Shown: piece after piece, positions 41,812 through 49,596 of the stretch
How the letters are laid out: the number at the start of each line of letters is the position of its first letter
How positions within the stretch are numbered: the first letter of the stretch is position 1
NCBI RefSeq assembly: GCF_047461615.1
Contig: NZ_JANSHI010000009.1
Span: 39,228 to 103,227, forward strand
Reading direction: 5' to 3'
DNA from: Thermostichus sp047461615
Lineage (GTDB): Bacteria > Cyanobacteriota > Cyanobacteriia > Thermostichales > Thermostichaceae
DNA: 64,000 bases
Notes under the pieces: model-generated
The model's database searches: none
Told to the model about the DNA's origin: nothing
Seen by the model: only the letters and a program-made list of their open reading frames with translations
Translations under genes and position numbers: made by a program

Positions 41812-42735
41812 ATGCGGGCGGCCTTATGGGCTTGGCTACAGCAATTTAACCCTCTCAGCCTCTTGGACGGGGCTCTGGCTGTCCTGCTCTTGGCTTTGGC
41901 CCTCTATTCCACCCGCAAGAGCCGGGCTGGTGTCCTACTGCGGGGATTTACGGTACTGTTGGTACTTTACCTGGCCTCAGCCTCGCTGCCGCTGGTGCAC
42001 CTCATCTTGGATCGCCTGCTCCTGGCTGCAGCCGTGGCCATGGGGGTGCTCTTTCAGCCGGAGCTTCGGCAGCTCTTGGAGCAGTTGGCAAAGACCATTC
42101 CCCTGGAGTGGTCAGATTCGCCAGACGAGGAGGAGGAAGATTCTGAGGAGGGCTTGGTGGAGGAGGTGGTGCAAGCGGTGCGGGAGCTCTCCCAAAGTCG
42201 AACGGGGGCTCTGATTGTGATTGAGCCGGATCAGCCCATTGACTCGCGGGTGTTTACGGACAAGGGGGTCTCCCTTCAGGCACGAGTATCGCGGGAACTC
42301 TTGCAGACGATTTTTCAGACCTCGACCTTGCTCCACGACGGGGCAGTTCTTATCCATCGGGATCGCATTCGGGCAGCAGGGGTAATCCTGCCAGTCTCAG
42401 AGCGGCCTGCTGGGAGGCACCTGGGCACACGACACCGCGCCGCCATGGGGATTACCGAGCAAGCCAATTGCTTGTGTATCGTGGTTTCAGAGGAAACTGG
42501 CTCCATTTCTCTAGCAGAGGGTGGACGCATCGAGCGCCCCCTGACCAGTGCCAGGTTACAGGAGCTGCTGCTGGAGCGGCTGCGCCATTCCCGCCAAGCC
42601 AAAAAACGAGAGGCTCCTCTGGGGAAACTGGGAATCCACCCTTGGGTTTGTAACGGACTGTTGGGCTGGGGGAGATCCCTGATTGAACTGGCAAAACGCT
42701 TTCGCAAACCTAAGAAAACGCTTCCCAAAGGATAA
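41812..42735 (+). CDS. cdaA: Diadenylate cyclase (CdaA/DacA type)
   Basis: Synthesises cyclic di-AMP from two ATP; a membrane-anchored signalling enzyme. Three hydrophobic helices near the N-terminus (about 17-75) are followed by the DAC domain with the catalytic DGA in TLLHDGAVLIHRDRIRAAG and the RHR in LGTRHRAAMGITEQ. The protein has 307 residues, including a basic C-terminal tail. Cyclic di-AMP in bacteria controls potassium and osmotic balance and cell-wall homeostasis. It sits between lysA and uppS. The start ATG at 41812 has no strong SD. The usual partners ybbR and glmM are not adjacent. Confidence 0.92.
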   Translation: MRAALWAWLQQFNPLSLLDGALAVLLLALALYSTRKSRAGVLLRGFTVLLVLYLASASLPLVHLILDRLLLAAAVAMGVLFQPELRQLLEQLAKTIPLEWSDSPDEEEEDSEEGLVEEVVQAVRELSQSRTGALIVIEPDQPIDSRVFTDKGVSLQARVSRELLQTIFQTSTLLHDGAVLIHRDRIRAAGVILPVSERPAGRHLGTRHRAAMGITEQANCLCIVVSEETGSISLAEGGRIERPLTSARLQELLLERLRHSRQAKKREAPLGKLGIHPWVCNGLLGWGRSLIELAKRFRKPKKTLPKG

Positions 42736-42740
42736 CCTCC

Positions 42741-43487
42741 ATGACCCTTTCTCCTGCTCATCTTCTGCAGTTGCCTGCCGATCTCGATCCGCAGTTGTTA
42801 CCCCGCCACGTGGCCGTGGTGATGGATGGCAACGGGCGGTGGGCGCAAAAGCGAGGGCTTCCTCGCAGCGTCGGCCATCAGCGGGGGGTAGCGGCCTTGA
42901 AGGAGCTGGTTCGCTGCTGCCACGACTGGGGGATCCCCCTTCTGACCGTCTACGCCTTCTCCACCGAGAACTGGGGCCGCGCCCGCGAAGAGGTGGATTT
43001 TCTCATGACCTTGTTCGAGCAGGTGCTGTGGCAAGAGCTCGAGGAAATGATGGAGCAAGGGGTGCGCATCCAGTTTGCTGGCCAGCTATCAGCCCTGCCC
43101 CCCTCTTTGCAGGAGGCCATTGGGCAGGCAGTGGAGTGTACCCAGCACAACGAGAGCCTTTGCTTGACGGTGGCTCTCAACTACGGAGGAAGGCAAGAGA
43201 TTCTGGAGGCTTGCCGCTCCATTGCCACCCTGGTTCAGCAGGGACTGCTGCAGCCGGATCAGATCGACGAGGCCCTTTTCTCCCAGTTTCTCTACACCAA
43301 CGGCCTCTCGGATCCTGACTTGTTAATCCGCACCAGTGGCGAGATGCGCCTCAGTAACTTCTTGCTCTGGCAGATGGCCTACACTGAGCAGTACTTCACC
43401 CCCATCCTTTGGCCAGATTTTGACCGCGCTGCTTTTCACCAGGCTCTGCTCAGCTACCAGTCGCGCCAGCGACGATTTGGCAAATGA
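42741..43487 (+). CDS. uppS: Isoprenyl (undecaprenyl) diphosphate synthase
   Basis: A cis-prenyltransferase that makes the C55-type lipid carrier of peptidoglycan and polysaccharide synthesis. The P-loop-like motif HVAVVMDGNGRWAQKRGLPR contains the catalytic Asp. GHQRGVAALKELV, TVYAFSTENWGR, ALNYGGRQEILEACR and DLLIRTSGEMRLSNFLLWQ are all conserved. At 248 residues it is typical. The ATG at 42741 is five bases after the cdaA stop with AAAGGA before it, so the two are co-transcribed. Confidence 0.96.
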   Translation: MTLSPAHLLQLPADLDPQLLPRHVAVVMDGNGRWAQKRGLPRSVGHQRGVAALKELVRCCHDWGIPLLTVYAFSTENWGRAREEVDFLMTLFEQVLWQELEEMMEQGVRIQFAGQLSALPPSLQEAIGQAVECTQHNESLCLTVALNYGGRQEILEACRSIATLVQQGLLQPDQIDEALFSQFLYTNGLSDPDLLIRTSGEMRLSNFLLWQMAYTEQYFTPILWPDFDRAAFHQALLSYQSRQRRFGK

Positions 43488-43540
43488 GAAAACCCCCACT
43501 TCTGGAAAAAGGTGAGGGATGAGAGCTCCTTTAGGCGGCA

Positions 43541-44134
43541 CTAGCGCAAAAAGCTGGTTACCAGCCACATCAACCCAAACGTCATCCCCACTAACAGGAT
43601 GCCAGGAGCATCGCCGCCAGTAAGGGGCAAAGCAAGGGCATAGGCCAACGCCAGCCCCAGGATCAAGGCTGCCAGCGCTAGGAGGAAAGAGCGAAGGAAG
43701 CGGCGTTCCTTGCGGTACAGGAAATAGGTAGAGGTCATCAGCCCCAGCGCTAGTTGTAGGGAGGGATACTCTTCAGGGGAGAGGACAACCCAACCCAACA
43801 ACCCTCCCAAAATCGCTGCCGGCCAAAGGACAGCGGCTACCGAAGGAGTGTCCAGCCAGCGACTCTTCTGGACGGGGCGGGGTAAATTCAACGCTGGCTC
43901 GGGAGGAGCAGGACGCTGTTCAGCGTAGCGAATGCGATCCGGGACAGGGATCTTGCCCTCTTTGCGCAGGCGCAGGCGCTGCATCAGAATGGCGTCGTAG
44001 GCTTGTTCCACCCGCTCTTGCTGCTCTTCATCGGCAGCCAAGCTGGCCAGAAGCCGTGCCCGCGCCGACTGGATCTCCTCAAAAGAGGCTTCTTCACTGA
44101 CCCCCAGCACTTGATAGGGACTCATCTCAGCCAT
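43541..44134 (-). CDS. CPP1-like J-domain membrane protein (DUF3353)
   Basis: A 197-residue protein with an N-terminal J-like domain (SPYQVLGVSEEASFEEIQSA with AADEEQQERVEQAYDAILMQ), but without the HPD motif of true DnaJ. A linker with KIPVPDRIRYAEQ follows, then four hydrophobic segments at about 105-197. This layout matches the CPP1-like family; the plant member stabilises the light-dependent protochlorophyllide oxidoreductase. Whether the cyanobacterial form does the same is inference. It is convergent with uppS and lies 24 bases downstream of the cysteine desulfurase gene. Confidence 0.87.
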   Translation of the reverse strand: MAEMSPYQVLGVSEEASFEEIQSARARLLASLAADEEQQERVEQAYDAILMQRLRLRKEGKIPVPDRIRYAEQRPAPPEPALNLPRPVQKSRWLDTPSVAAVLWPAAILGGLLGWVVLSPEEYPSLQLALGLMTSTYFLYRKERRFLRSFLLALAALILGLALAYALALPLTGGDAPGILLVGMTFGLMWLVTSFLR

Positions 44135-44158
44135 GGCGACCAGTCTTGTAACTCTCTA

Positions 44159-45352
44159 TCACCTTAACCTAGCCGCCAATTCAGGAAGGGGTTGGGGAGC
44201 TGGCTCGGAAACAGAAAGGAGCACCGCCCGCAGCGATTGGGCCACTTGCTCAACTGCTGCTTGAGTGGTGGCTCTGCCAAGGCTAAGGCGGATAGATCCT
44301 AGGGCCTCGGCTTCGGAATAGCCCATGGCTAGGAGAATGCGGCTAGGGATCTGTTGGCCGCTGCTGCAGGCAGAGCCAGCACTGATAGCGATCCCCTGGC
44401 GGCTCATCTCCCGCACCAGCACGTTCCCCGAAATCGCGGTAGTGCAGTAACTGAGGTGGTGGGGCAGTCGTTGCTCCAGCTCCGCAGGGCCAGTTAGCCG
44501 CAAACTGGGCACGGCAGCTAGTAACCGAGCTAAGTGCCGTTGCAGCTGTCGCAGGCGGGCCGTCTCCTGCTGCAGCTCTTGGGCTGCCAAGGCCGCCGCC
44601 ACCCCTAGACCGACAATGGCAGGGATCCCTTGGGTGCCAGGCCGCAGCCGCCGTTCTTGCCCGCCCCCCCCTAGCAGCGGCTGCAGCTCTACCCCTGGCC
44701 GGACATAGAGCGCTCCCACCCCTTGAGGGCCGTAGAGCTTGTGCCCAGAAAGGGAGAGCAGATCCACCGGCAGCTGCGCCAGATCCAAGGGGATCCGCCC
44801 CACCGTCTGCACCGCGTCGGTGTGGAACAGGACCCCCGCTTGGCGGCAGATCTGCCCCAGCTCGGCAATGGGCTGCAGGGATCCCACCTCGTTCTGACCA
44901 TGGACAACGGAGACCAAAACGGTGTTGGGCTGGAGTGCCTGGAGCAACGCTTGGGGATCCACCTGGCCGGCAGCATTTACCGGCAGGCGGGTCACCTGCC
45001 AGCCCTGGGCCTGCAAGCGGCGGGCGGCATTCTCCACCGAGGCATGCTCAACGCTGGAGATGATTAGGTGCTGCGGCTGGGAGTAGCGCTGCGCCACCCC
45101 AAATAAGGCCAAGTTGTTAGACTCCGTCCCGCCGGAAGTAAACACCAATGCCTCCGGCTCACAGTTGAGCAGCCCAGCCACCTGCTGCCGCGCCCGTTCC
45201 ATGGCCATGGCAGCCCGTTCTCCCCACCCGTGCAAGCTGGAGGGGTTGCCCCAACTTTCCTGCATCGCCAGCCGCATGGCCTCGATCACCTCCGGACGCG
45301 GCGGGGTAGTGGCGCTGTGATCGAAGTACAGGGCGGGATCCAGATTGGGCAT
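44159..45352 (-). CDS. Cysteine desulfurase (NifS/IscS-like)
   Basis: A PLP enzyme that takes sulfur from cysteine for iron-sulfur clusters and thio-modification. It starts YFDHSATTPPRPEVIEAM. PLP-binding Lys lies in LSLSGHKLYGPQGVGALYV, and the active Cys is in SAGSACSSGQQIPSRIL. HGQNEVGSLQPIAELG and RLRPGTQGIPAIVG are other conserved blocks. At 397 residues it is group I (IscS/NifS) rather than SufS. The ATG at 45352 fits. No isc or suf genes are next to it, so its pathway partner is unknown; a supply role for tRNA thiolation is possible. Confidence 0.93.
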   Translation of the reverse strand: MPNLDPALYFDHSATTPPRPEVIEAMRLAMQESWGNPSSLHGWGERAAMAMERARQQVAGLLNCEPEALVFTSGGTESNNLALFGVAQRYSQPQHLIISSVEHASVENAARRLQAQGWQVTRLPVNAAGQVDPQALLQALQPNTVLVSVVHGQNEVGSLQPIAELGQICRQAGVLFHTDAVQTVGRIPLDLAQLPVDLLSLSGHKLYGPQGVGALYVRPGVELQPLLGGGGQERRLRPGTQGIPAIVGLGVAAALAAQELQQETARLRQLQRHLARLLAAVPSLRLTGPAELEQRLPHHLSYCTTAISGNVLVREMSRQGIAISAGSACSSGQQIPSRILLAMGYSEAEALGSIRLSLGRATTQAAVEQVAQSLRAVLLSVSEPAPQPLPELAARLR

Positions 45353-45439
45353 GGGCAGCTCAGCTTCTAGGATTTGCTGTCCCCATCTTAGTGTTGGCAG
45401 CAGCTTACTGGGGCTTTGTCCTCCCTCGCGACGGCTAGG

Positions 45440-46765
45440 TTACTTTTTCCTGAAAAGGCTAGGGGGTTGGCGGTGCAGAACCACCGATTCCACCAGGCCA
45501 ATGGCCAGAAAGTTGGCTAGCAAAGCCGAGCGGCCATAGCTCAAAAAAGGCAAAGGCAACCCCGTAATGGGAGCTAGGCCAACGGTCATGCCGATGTTGA
45601 TCACTGCTTGAAAGAGGATCATCGCTAGCACCCCAATGGCGATCAGAGACCCGAAGTTGTCCTTAGCTCCTTGGGCAATCCAAATTAGCCGTGCACACAG
45701 AATCCAAAGCAGGATCAACACCGTCAAGGTGCCGACAAAGCCCATCTCTTCCCCGATGGCGGAGAAAATGAAGTCGGTGTGTTGCTCGGGGATGAAGTCC
45801 AGTTGGGTTTGGGTGCCCTGGTGGAGGCCGCGGCCCCAGAGCCCGCCAGCGCCAATGGCAATGCGAGACTGGATGAGGTGGTAGCCAGATCCCCAGGGCT
45901 CTTGGGTGGGGTCGAGGAAGATCTCCAGCCGCCGCCGCTGGTAGGGCTTGAGGAGGTTCCAGGCCACCTGGCCTAGCTGCCCCGAGAGCAGGTTAATGAC
46001 ACCAAAGGTCACTGCCCCTGTCCACCGCCAAGGCAGCTTCCAAGCGGCTAGGCTTGCCATGCCCAGACACCAGAGTAACCAAACCCAGATCATCCAACTC
46101 AGCTCGGGGCGGGTGTGCAGGCCGTAGAGAATGGCTCCCACCCCTGGCGACACCAGCAAGAGGATCCAACTGCCCTTGGCTCCAGCCCAGTAGAGCATGG
46201 CTAGCAAGATAGCCACAAACACCAGGGCCGTACCCAAATTGGGCTGAAGAAAGATCAAAATCCAAGGAGGGGCGACGACGGCAACAGCTACCCAAATCTG
46301 GCTGAAGTACCTGATTGGCCAGTGATGCAAAATGGCCGCCAGGGTAATAATAACCCCCACCTTGGCAAACTCGGACGGTTGCACCTGAACGCCGGCAATG
46401 GAGATCCACCGCTCGGCTCCCCCTGCTGCTGTGCCGAAAAAAAGCACCGCAATCAAGCCCGCCAAGCTTAGGAAGTAGGTCAACCAGTGCCAGCGCAACA
46501 ACCGCTCATAGGGGATCCGGGCCACCATCCCCAAGAGCACCAGGCCGATGCCAGCCATGATCAACTGCTGCAGCCAGTAATGGCTGACGGGGCGCCCCCA
46601 AACCGCGCTGCGGATGGCAATGATGCCGATGCCCGTCAAGGTCAGCACCGTAGCTAGCAAAATGCCGTCAAACTCCTGCCAAGGCGACAAGATTTGCTGC
46701 AGGCGCTGTTTCCAGCTTGCCCGGGGGGGCACTTTCGGCTCAGCGCTGTGCAGGAAGCGGGTCAT
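45440..46765 (-). CDS. rodA: Rod shape-determining protein RodA (SEDS family)
   Basis: A SEDS peptidoglycan polymerase working with a class B PBP in elongation. The 441 residues have about ten hydrophobic segments. Family motifs include AIRSAVWGRPVSHYWLQQL, QPSEFAKVGVIITLA, WILIFLQPNLGTALV, YHLIQSRIAIGAGGLWGRGL, DFIFSAIGEEMGFVGT and GLPLPFLSYGRSALLANFLA, which resemble RodA more than FtsW. The start at 46765 gives a slightly long cytoplasmic N-terminus. Adjacent minus-strand genes are an unrelated cysteine desulfurase and sasA, so it seems to be transcribed alone or as part of a loose run. Confidence 0.92.
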   Translation of the reverse strand: MTRFLHSAEPKVPPRASWKQRLQQILSPWQEFDGILLATVLTLTGIGIIAIRSAVWGRPVSHYWLQQLIMAGIGLVLLGMVARIPYERLLRWHWLTYFLSLAGLIAVLFFGTAAGGAERWISIAGVQVQPSEFAKVGVIITLAAILHHWPIRYFSQIWVAVAVVAPPWILIFLQPNLGTALVFVAILLAMLYWAGAKGSWILLLVSPGVGAILYGLHTRPELSWMIWVWLLWCLGMASLAAWKLPWRWTGAVTFGVINLLSGQLGQVAWNLLKPYQRRRLEIFLDPTQEPWGSGYHLIQSRIAIGAGGLWGRGLHQGTQTQLDFIPEQHTDFIFSAIGEEMGFVGTLTVLILLWILCARLIWIAQGAKDNFGSLIAIGVLAMILFQAVINIGMTVGLAPITGLPLPFLSYGRSALLANFLAIGLVESVVLHRQPPSLFRKK

Positions 46766-46996
46766 ACCTAGGGAGCAACGCCGGCACCAGTTTAGTTGTC
46801 CCCACCAGGCAGCAGCAAGTAATCGGCATCGACAGCCATCCCTGACCCAGGACGCTAGGCCACAACCTCGCTCCCAGTTGCCCGTAGGTTTCGGTATCCA
46901 GGCGGGTACTGAAGCCGATAACGGCTTTATTCACACCATCACACGGTACTCCTCGTGCGGCCGCCCTGGTTTTGACCAATTTTTAGCGGGGGCCAG
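46766..46996. other. Intergenic region between rodA and sasA, nothing clear
   Basis: About 230 bases without a recognisable gene, RNA or hairpin. A 79-codon minus-strand frame crosses it into rodA but shows no domain, so I do not call it. Confidence 0.4.
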
Positions 46997-48130
46997 CTAG
47001 TGCCCACTGAGGCGATAGACCGGCAGGGTGAAATGAAAACTGCTGCCCTTACCTGGGATAGATTCCACCCAAATCTGGCCGTAGTGGGCACGCACGATGC
47101 GACGGCAGAGGGAAAGGCCAATGCCGTAGCCCTCCTGCTGCTGATCGCGCTCTAGGCGCACAGCCTCGGAGAAGATCTTCTCTTGCTCAGCTTCAGGGAT
47201 CCCAGGGCCAGTATCGCTGACCGTCACTTGGATCTTTTGACTGGTGCGGTGAAGGATGGCAAGGCGAATAGATCCCCCGGCAGGGGTGTACTTGATGGCG
47301 TTGTCCAGGAGGTTAAAGATCACCTGGCGGATTTTGTCGGGATCCACGTGAACCGTGGGCAGATCCAGGGGAATATCGACTTGAAACTGCAACTGCTTGG
47401 CCTGGATACGGGGCTGCAGCTCCTCAATAAGCGGCTGGCATAGGCTAGCCAGTTGGGTTTCTACCGCCCGGATCCTCAGCTCCGAAGCGCTGCCGCGGGC
47501 CGATTCAAGAATGTCGGTGATCATGCTGTCCATCTTGCGCAACTGCTGGCGGGCGTGCTCGAACAGTTGCCGCTCCAGAGCCTTGTCCAGGGATCCCTCG
47601 CGCGCTTGCTGCAGGGTTTCCACCGCTAGAGCTGTAGCCGTCAGGGGGCTGCGCAAATCGTGAACCAGCATCGCCAGAACGCGGTCTTTAAAATCCAGCT
47701 GTTCCCGCAATTGGGCTCGCTCTTGCCGCAGCAAGAACACCTCCTCTGACAGCTGGAGCAGCGCCTCGGTGATGGGAGGAGGGGTGGGATCCTGACCCTC
47801 CTTTTGTTGGTGGGAGGCAAGAGCCGCCTGACCCTGCCAGCGAGGCCACCACACTTCCAGTTGCGTCGCCAAGTCCTCCCCCGCCAAAACCTGGGCTGGC
47901 AAGGGCTCTGCCTTCACCAAAGCGGGGGTCACCACCAGCTTGTAGTGCTCCGCCAGGTAGGGGTGCTCTTCTAGCGGCACCACTTTTAGATGGGCAGGGT
48001 ATTGGCCAGGTAAGCTCTGGATGTGCCGACGGAGTTGCTCTGCCAGTTCTTCGACGTTGGCTCGGCCTTGGGCAAACAACAGCAGCCGAATGGTGGAACG
48101 GGTAGAAGCGCAATCTAGCGAGGTTTGCAT
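46997..48130 (-). CDS. sasA: KaiC-binding adaptive-response sensory kinase SasA
   Basis: The clock output histidine kinase that reads KaiC state and signals to RpaA. Residues about 10-100 (RLLLFAQGRANVEELAEQLR, GQYPAHLKVVPLEEHPYLAE) form a KaiB-like domain. The HisKA region has the phospho-acceptor His in AMLVHDLRSPLTATALAVET. The ATPase domain has N-box DKIRQVIFNLLDNAIKYTP, G1 VSDTGPGIPEAEQEKIF and G2 GYGIGLSLCRRIVRAHYG. At 377 residues it matches SasA. I chose ATG 48130 (MQTSLDCAS) over a longer start at 48169. kaiABC are not in the window. Confidence 0.92.
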   Translation of the reverse strand: MQTSLDCASTRSTIRLLLFAQGRANVEELAEQLRRHIQSLPGQYPAHLKVVPLEEHPYLAEHYKLVVTPALVKAEPLPAQVLAGEDLATQLEVWWPRWQGQAALASHQQKEGQDPTPPPITEALLQLSEEVFLLRQERAQLREQLDFKDRVLAMLVHDLRSPLTATALAVETLQQAREGSLDKALERQLFEHARQQLRKMDSMITDILESARGSASELRIRAVETQLASLCQPLIEELQPRIQAKQLQFQVDIPLDLPTVHVDPDKIRQVIFNLLDNAIKYTPAGGSIRLAILHRTSQKIQVTVSDTGPGIPEAEQEKIFSEAVRLERDQQQEGYGIGLSLCRRIVRAHYGQIWVESIPGKGSSFHFTLPVYRLSGH

Positions 48131-48186
48131 AGGCCAAAGTCCAAAGGGCGGCGGGTACCTTGAGCTCACCCTCCACGCCGTTGAGC

Positions 48187-48363
48187 TTAGCGAAACAGGT
48201 AGGCCAGACCCACCAGCACAGCCACTAGCCCCACCGTGGTCAAGCTGAAGTGCAGGAGAGAGGTTCTGCCTTTGCGCACCATGTTGCGCATGGCCAGGCG
48301 AACATAGCTGGGCGAGGATCCCTTCTCGCTCTGCGAGGAGCTAACCGGCGAAGGCTGGGACAT
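48187..48363 (-). CDS. DUF3285 small membrane protein
   Basis: A 58-residue peptide beginning MSQPSPVSSSQSEKG, then SYVRLAMRNMVRKGRTSLLH, then a single membrane helix FSLTTVGLVAVLVGLAYLFR. This is the cyanobacterial DUF3285 pattern (YVKLAMRNMVRKG...LTTxGLLAVLVGLAYL) as I recall it. Function is unknown; the positive-inside rule places the N-terminus in the cytoplasm. It lies 57 bases upstream of sasA on the same strand. It is short but well supported by its motif. Confidence 0.8.
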   Translation of the reverse strand: MSQPSPVSSSQSEKGSSPSYVRLAMRNMVRKGRTSLLHFSLTTVGLVAVLVGLAYLFR

Positions 48364-48442
48364 TGGGATGTCGGAAACGCGGGCCGATACCTCTAACCTA
48401 GCTCAAGCTGCCCCCGTTAATACACCTGCGGCCACCAGCTCA

Positions 48443-49027
48443 TCAGTCAAACCGGCAAGGGATCCCTAGGCACTGCTGCAACAGCTTTCGGTACTCTTGG
48501 CCATCCACGAGAAAAGCCCCAAAGCGGGCCAGGTGCGGGTTCATTAGCTGGGCGTCAAAAAGGCGAAAGCCCCGCTCCCGCAGGTGTTCCACCAACTTCA
48601 CCAGCGCCACTTTGGAGCCATTGGGAATGCGGTAAAACATCGACTCGCCAATGAAAGCCGCCCCCAAGGTAATGCCCAGGATCCCGCCTGCGAGAACTTC
48701 TCCCTGCCAGGTCTCAAAGCTGTGAGCAAACCCCGCTTGGTACAGAGCTAGGTAAATCTGCTTTAACTCCGAGCTAATCCAGGTTTTTGGTCGAGCAGCG
48801 CAGCCCTCCACCACCTGCTCAAAAGCGCTGTTGATGCGCACCTGAAAGCAACCGCTGCGCACTAGGGGCCTCAGGGAGCGCGGACAGTGAAACCGCTCGT
48901 CCAGAGGGATTAGCGCATGCTGCCTACAGCCATACCAACCCAGGGATCCCGTCTCTTCATCGGCCATGAGAAAGTAGCCCTGGGCATAGCCGGCCACAAT
49001 GGCGGTTATGTCTACCTGCGTACTCAT
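48443..49027 (-). CDS. aat: Leucyl/phenylalanyl-tRNA-protein transferase
   Basis: Adds Leu or Phe from aminoacyl-tRNA to proteins with N-terminal Arg or Lys, marking them for ClpS/ClpP degradation. The translation from ATG 49027 starts MSTQVDITAIVAGYAQGYFL. Typical blocks are the GWYGCRQHALIPLDERFHCP region, TWISSELKQIYLALYQAGFA, HSFETWQGEVLAGGILGITL and AAFIGESMFYRIPNGSKVAL, with LFDAQLMNPHLARFGA last. A longer in-frame start at 49468 has no support and would overlap the cytochrome gene. Its start overlaps the cytochrome c stop by four bases, implying coupled translation of two functionally unrelated proteins. Confidence 0.93.
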   Translation of the reverse strand: MSTQVDITAIVAGYAQGYFLMADEETGSLGWYGCRQHALIPLDERFHCPRSLRPLVRSGCFQVRINSAFEQVVEGCAARPKTWISSELKQIYLALYQAGFAHSFETWQGEVLAGGILGITLGAAFIGESMFYRIPNGSKVALVKLVEHLRERGFRLFDAQLMNPHLARFGAFLVDGQEYRKLLQQCLGIPCRFD

Positions 49028-49497
49028 TGCCAGTTTGGCGAGAGGGTGGCGAAATCCCCCGCCTCGACCTTGGGGTGACAATCCACGCAGCCACTTACTC
49101 GCACTGGGGTAGGAAAGTCCACCTGCAGGTGCAAAGCCCGGAAGTAGCGAGACTCGGCTAGACGATAGGGCACTGGCTCCCCCTGCCGCAGCGGACGAGA
49201 GTTGGGCCGTAAATAGCCCCAAGCCAGTTGGAAAGTCACACCGGTCAAGGGCTGGATCTGCTGGCCGTAGTGGTTGGGATCCTGCAGCAGCCGTTGCCAG
49301 GTTTCGGTGGGCAACACCTGAGCAGGCAGCGCCACGTGGCAGGTGCCGCAACTGCGCACGTACTGAGCCTGCGCCAGCTGGGTCGGGGTGAGATCCTGCT
49401 GCGCTTGTACCCCAGCTAGCAGGGATCCCATCAAGCCAGCCAGCAGCGCAATCCAGCTGACAAGCCAAAATTGCCGCCGTCGTTTTAAGGAAGCCAT
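49024..49497 (-). CDS. Exported diheme c-type cytochrome
   Basis: A 157-residue protein with a signal peptide (FWLVSWIALLAGLMGSLLAG, cut after VQA). It has two CxxCH heme motifs: CGTCH in RSCGTCHVALPAQVLP and CVDCH in SGCVDCHPKVEAGDF, about 90 residues apart. LPTETWQRLLQDPNHYG resembles the dihem-cytochrome family sometimes found with redox complexes. The heme axial ligands beyond the motif His cannot be told. Redox partners are unknown; location is periplasmic or thylakoid-lumenal. It is translationally coupled to aat (ATGA). Confidence 0.85.
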   Translation of the reverse strand: MASLKRRRQFWLVSWIALLAGLMGSLLAGVQAQQDLTPTQLAQAQYVRSCGTCHVALPAQVLPTETWQRLLQDPNHYGQQIQPLTGVTFQLAWGYLRPNSRPLRQGEPVPYRLAESRYFRALHLQVDFPTPVRVSGCVDCHPKVEAGDFATLSPNWQ

Positions 49498-49596
49498 GCT
49501 CTTGCCTTGAGTTTCAATAGATCCCCTAGTGAGTTTCCAGGATGAGCCTCTCCTGCCAGCCAGTAATCTAGAGCAGCCGGGTGCTGTTTGGCTGGC

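Noticed and set aside
41708..42214. Plus-strand open frame starting at ATG 41708 with GGAGGAG before it
   Set aside because: The ribosome-binding site is good, but the protein is rich in Trp, Cys and Ser and is a shadow of cdaA in another frame.
46740..46979. Minus-strand 79-codon frame between rodA and sasA
   Set aside because: Overlaps rodA, has no ribosome-binding site or family likeness.
48443..49468. 341-residue version of the Leu/Phe transferase
   Set aside because: The extra N-terminal part is a shadow of the diheme cytochrome gene; family start is at 49027.
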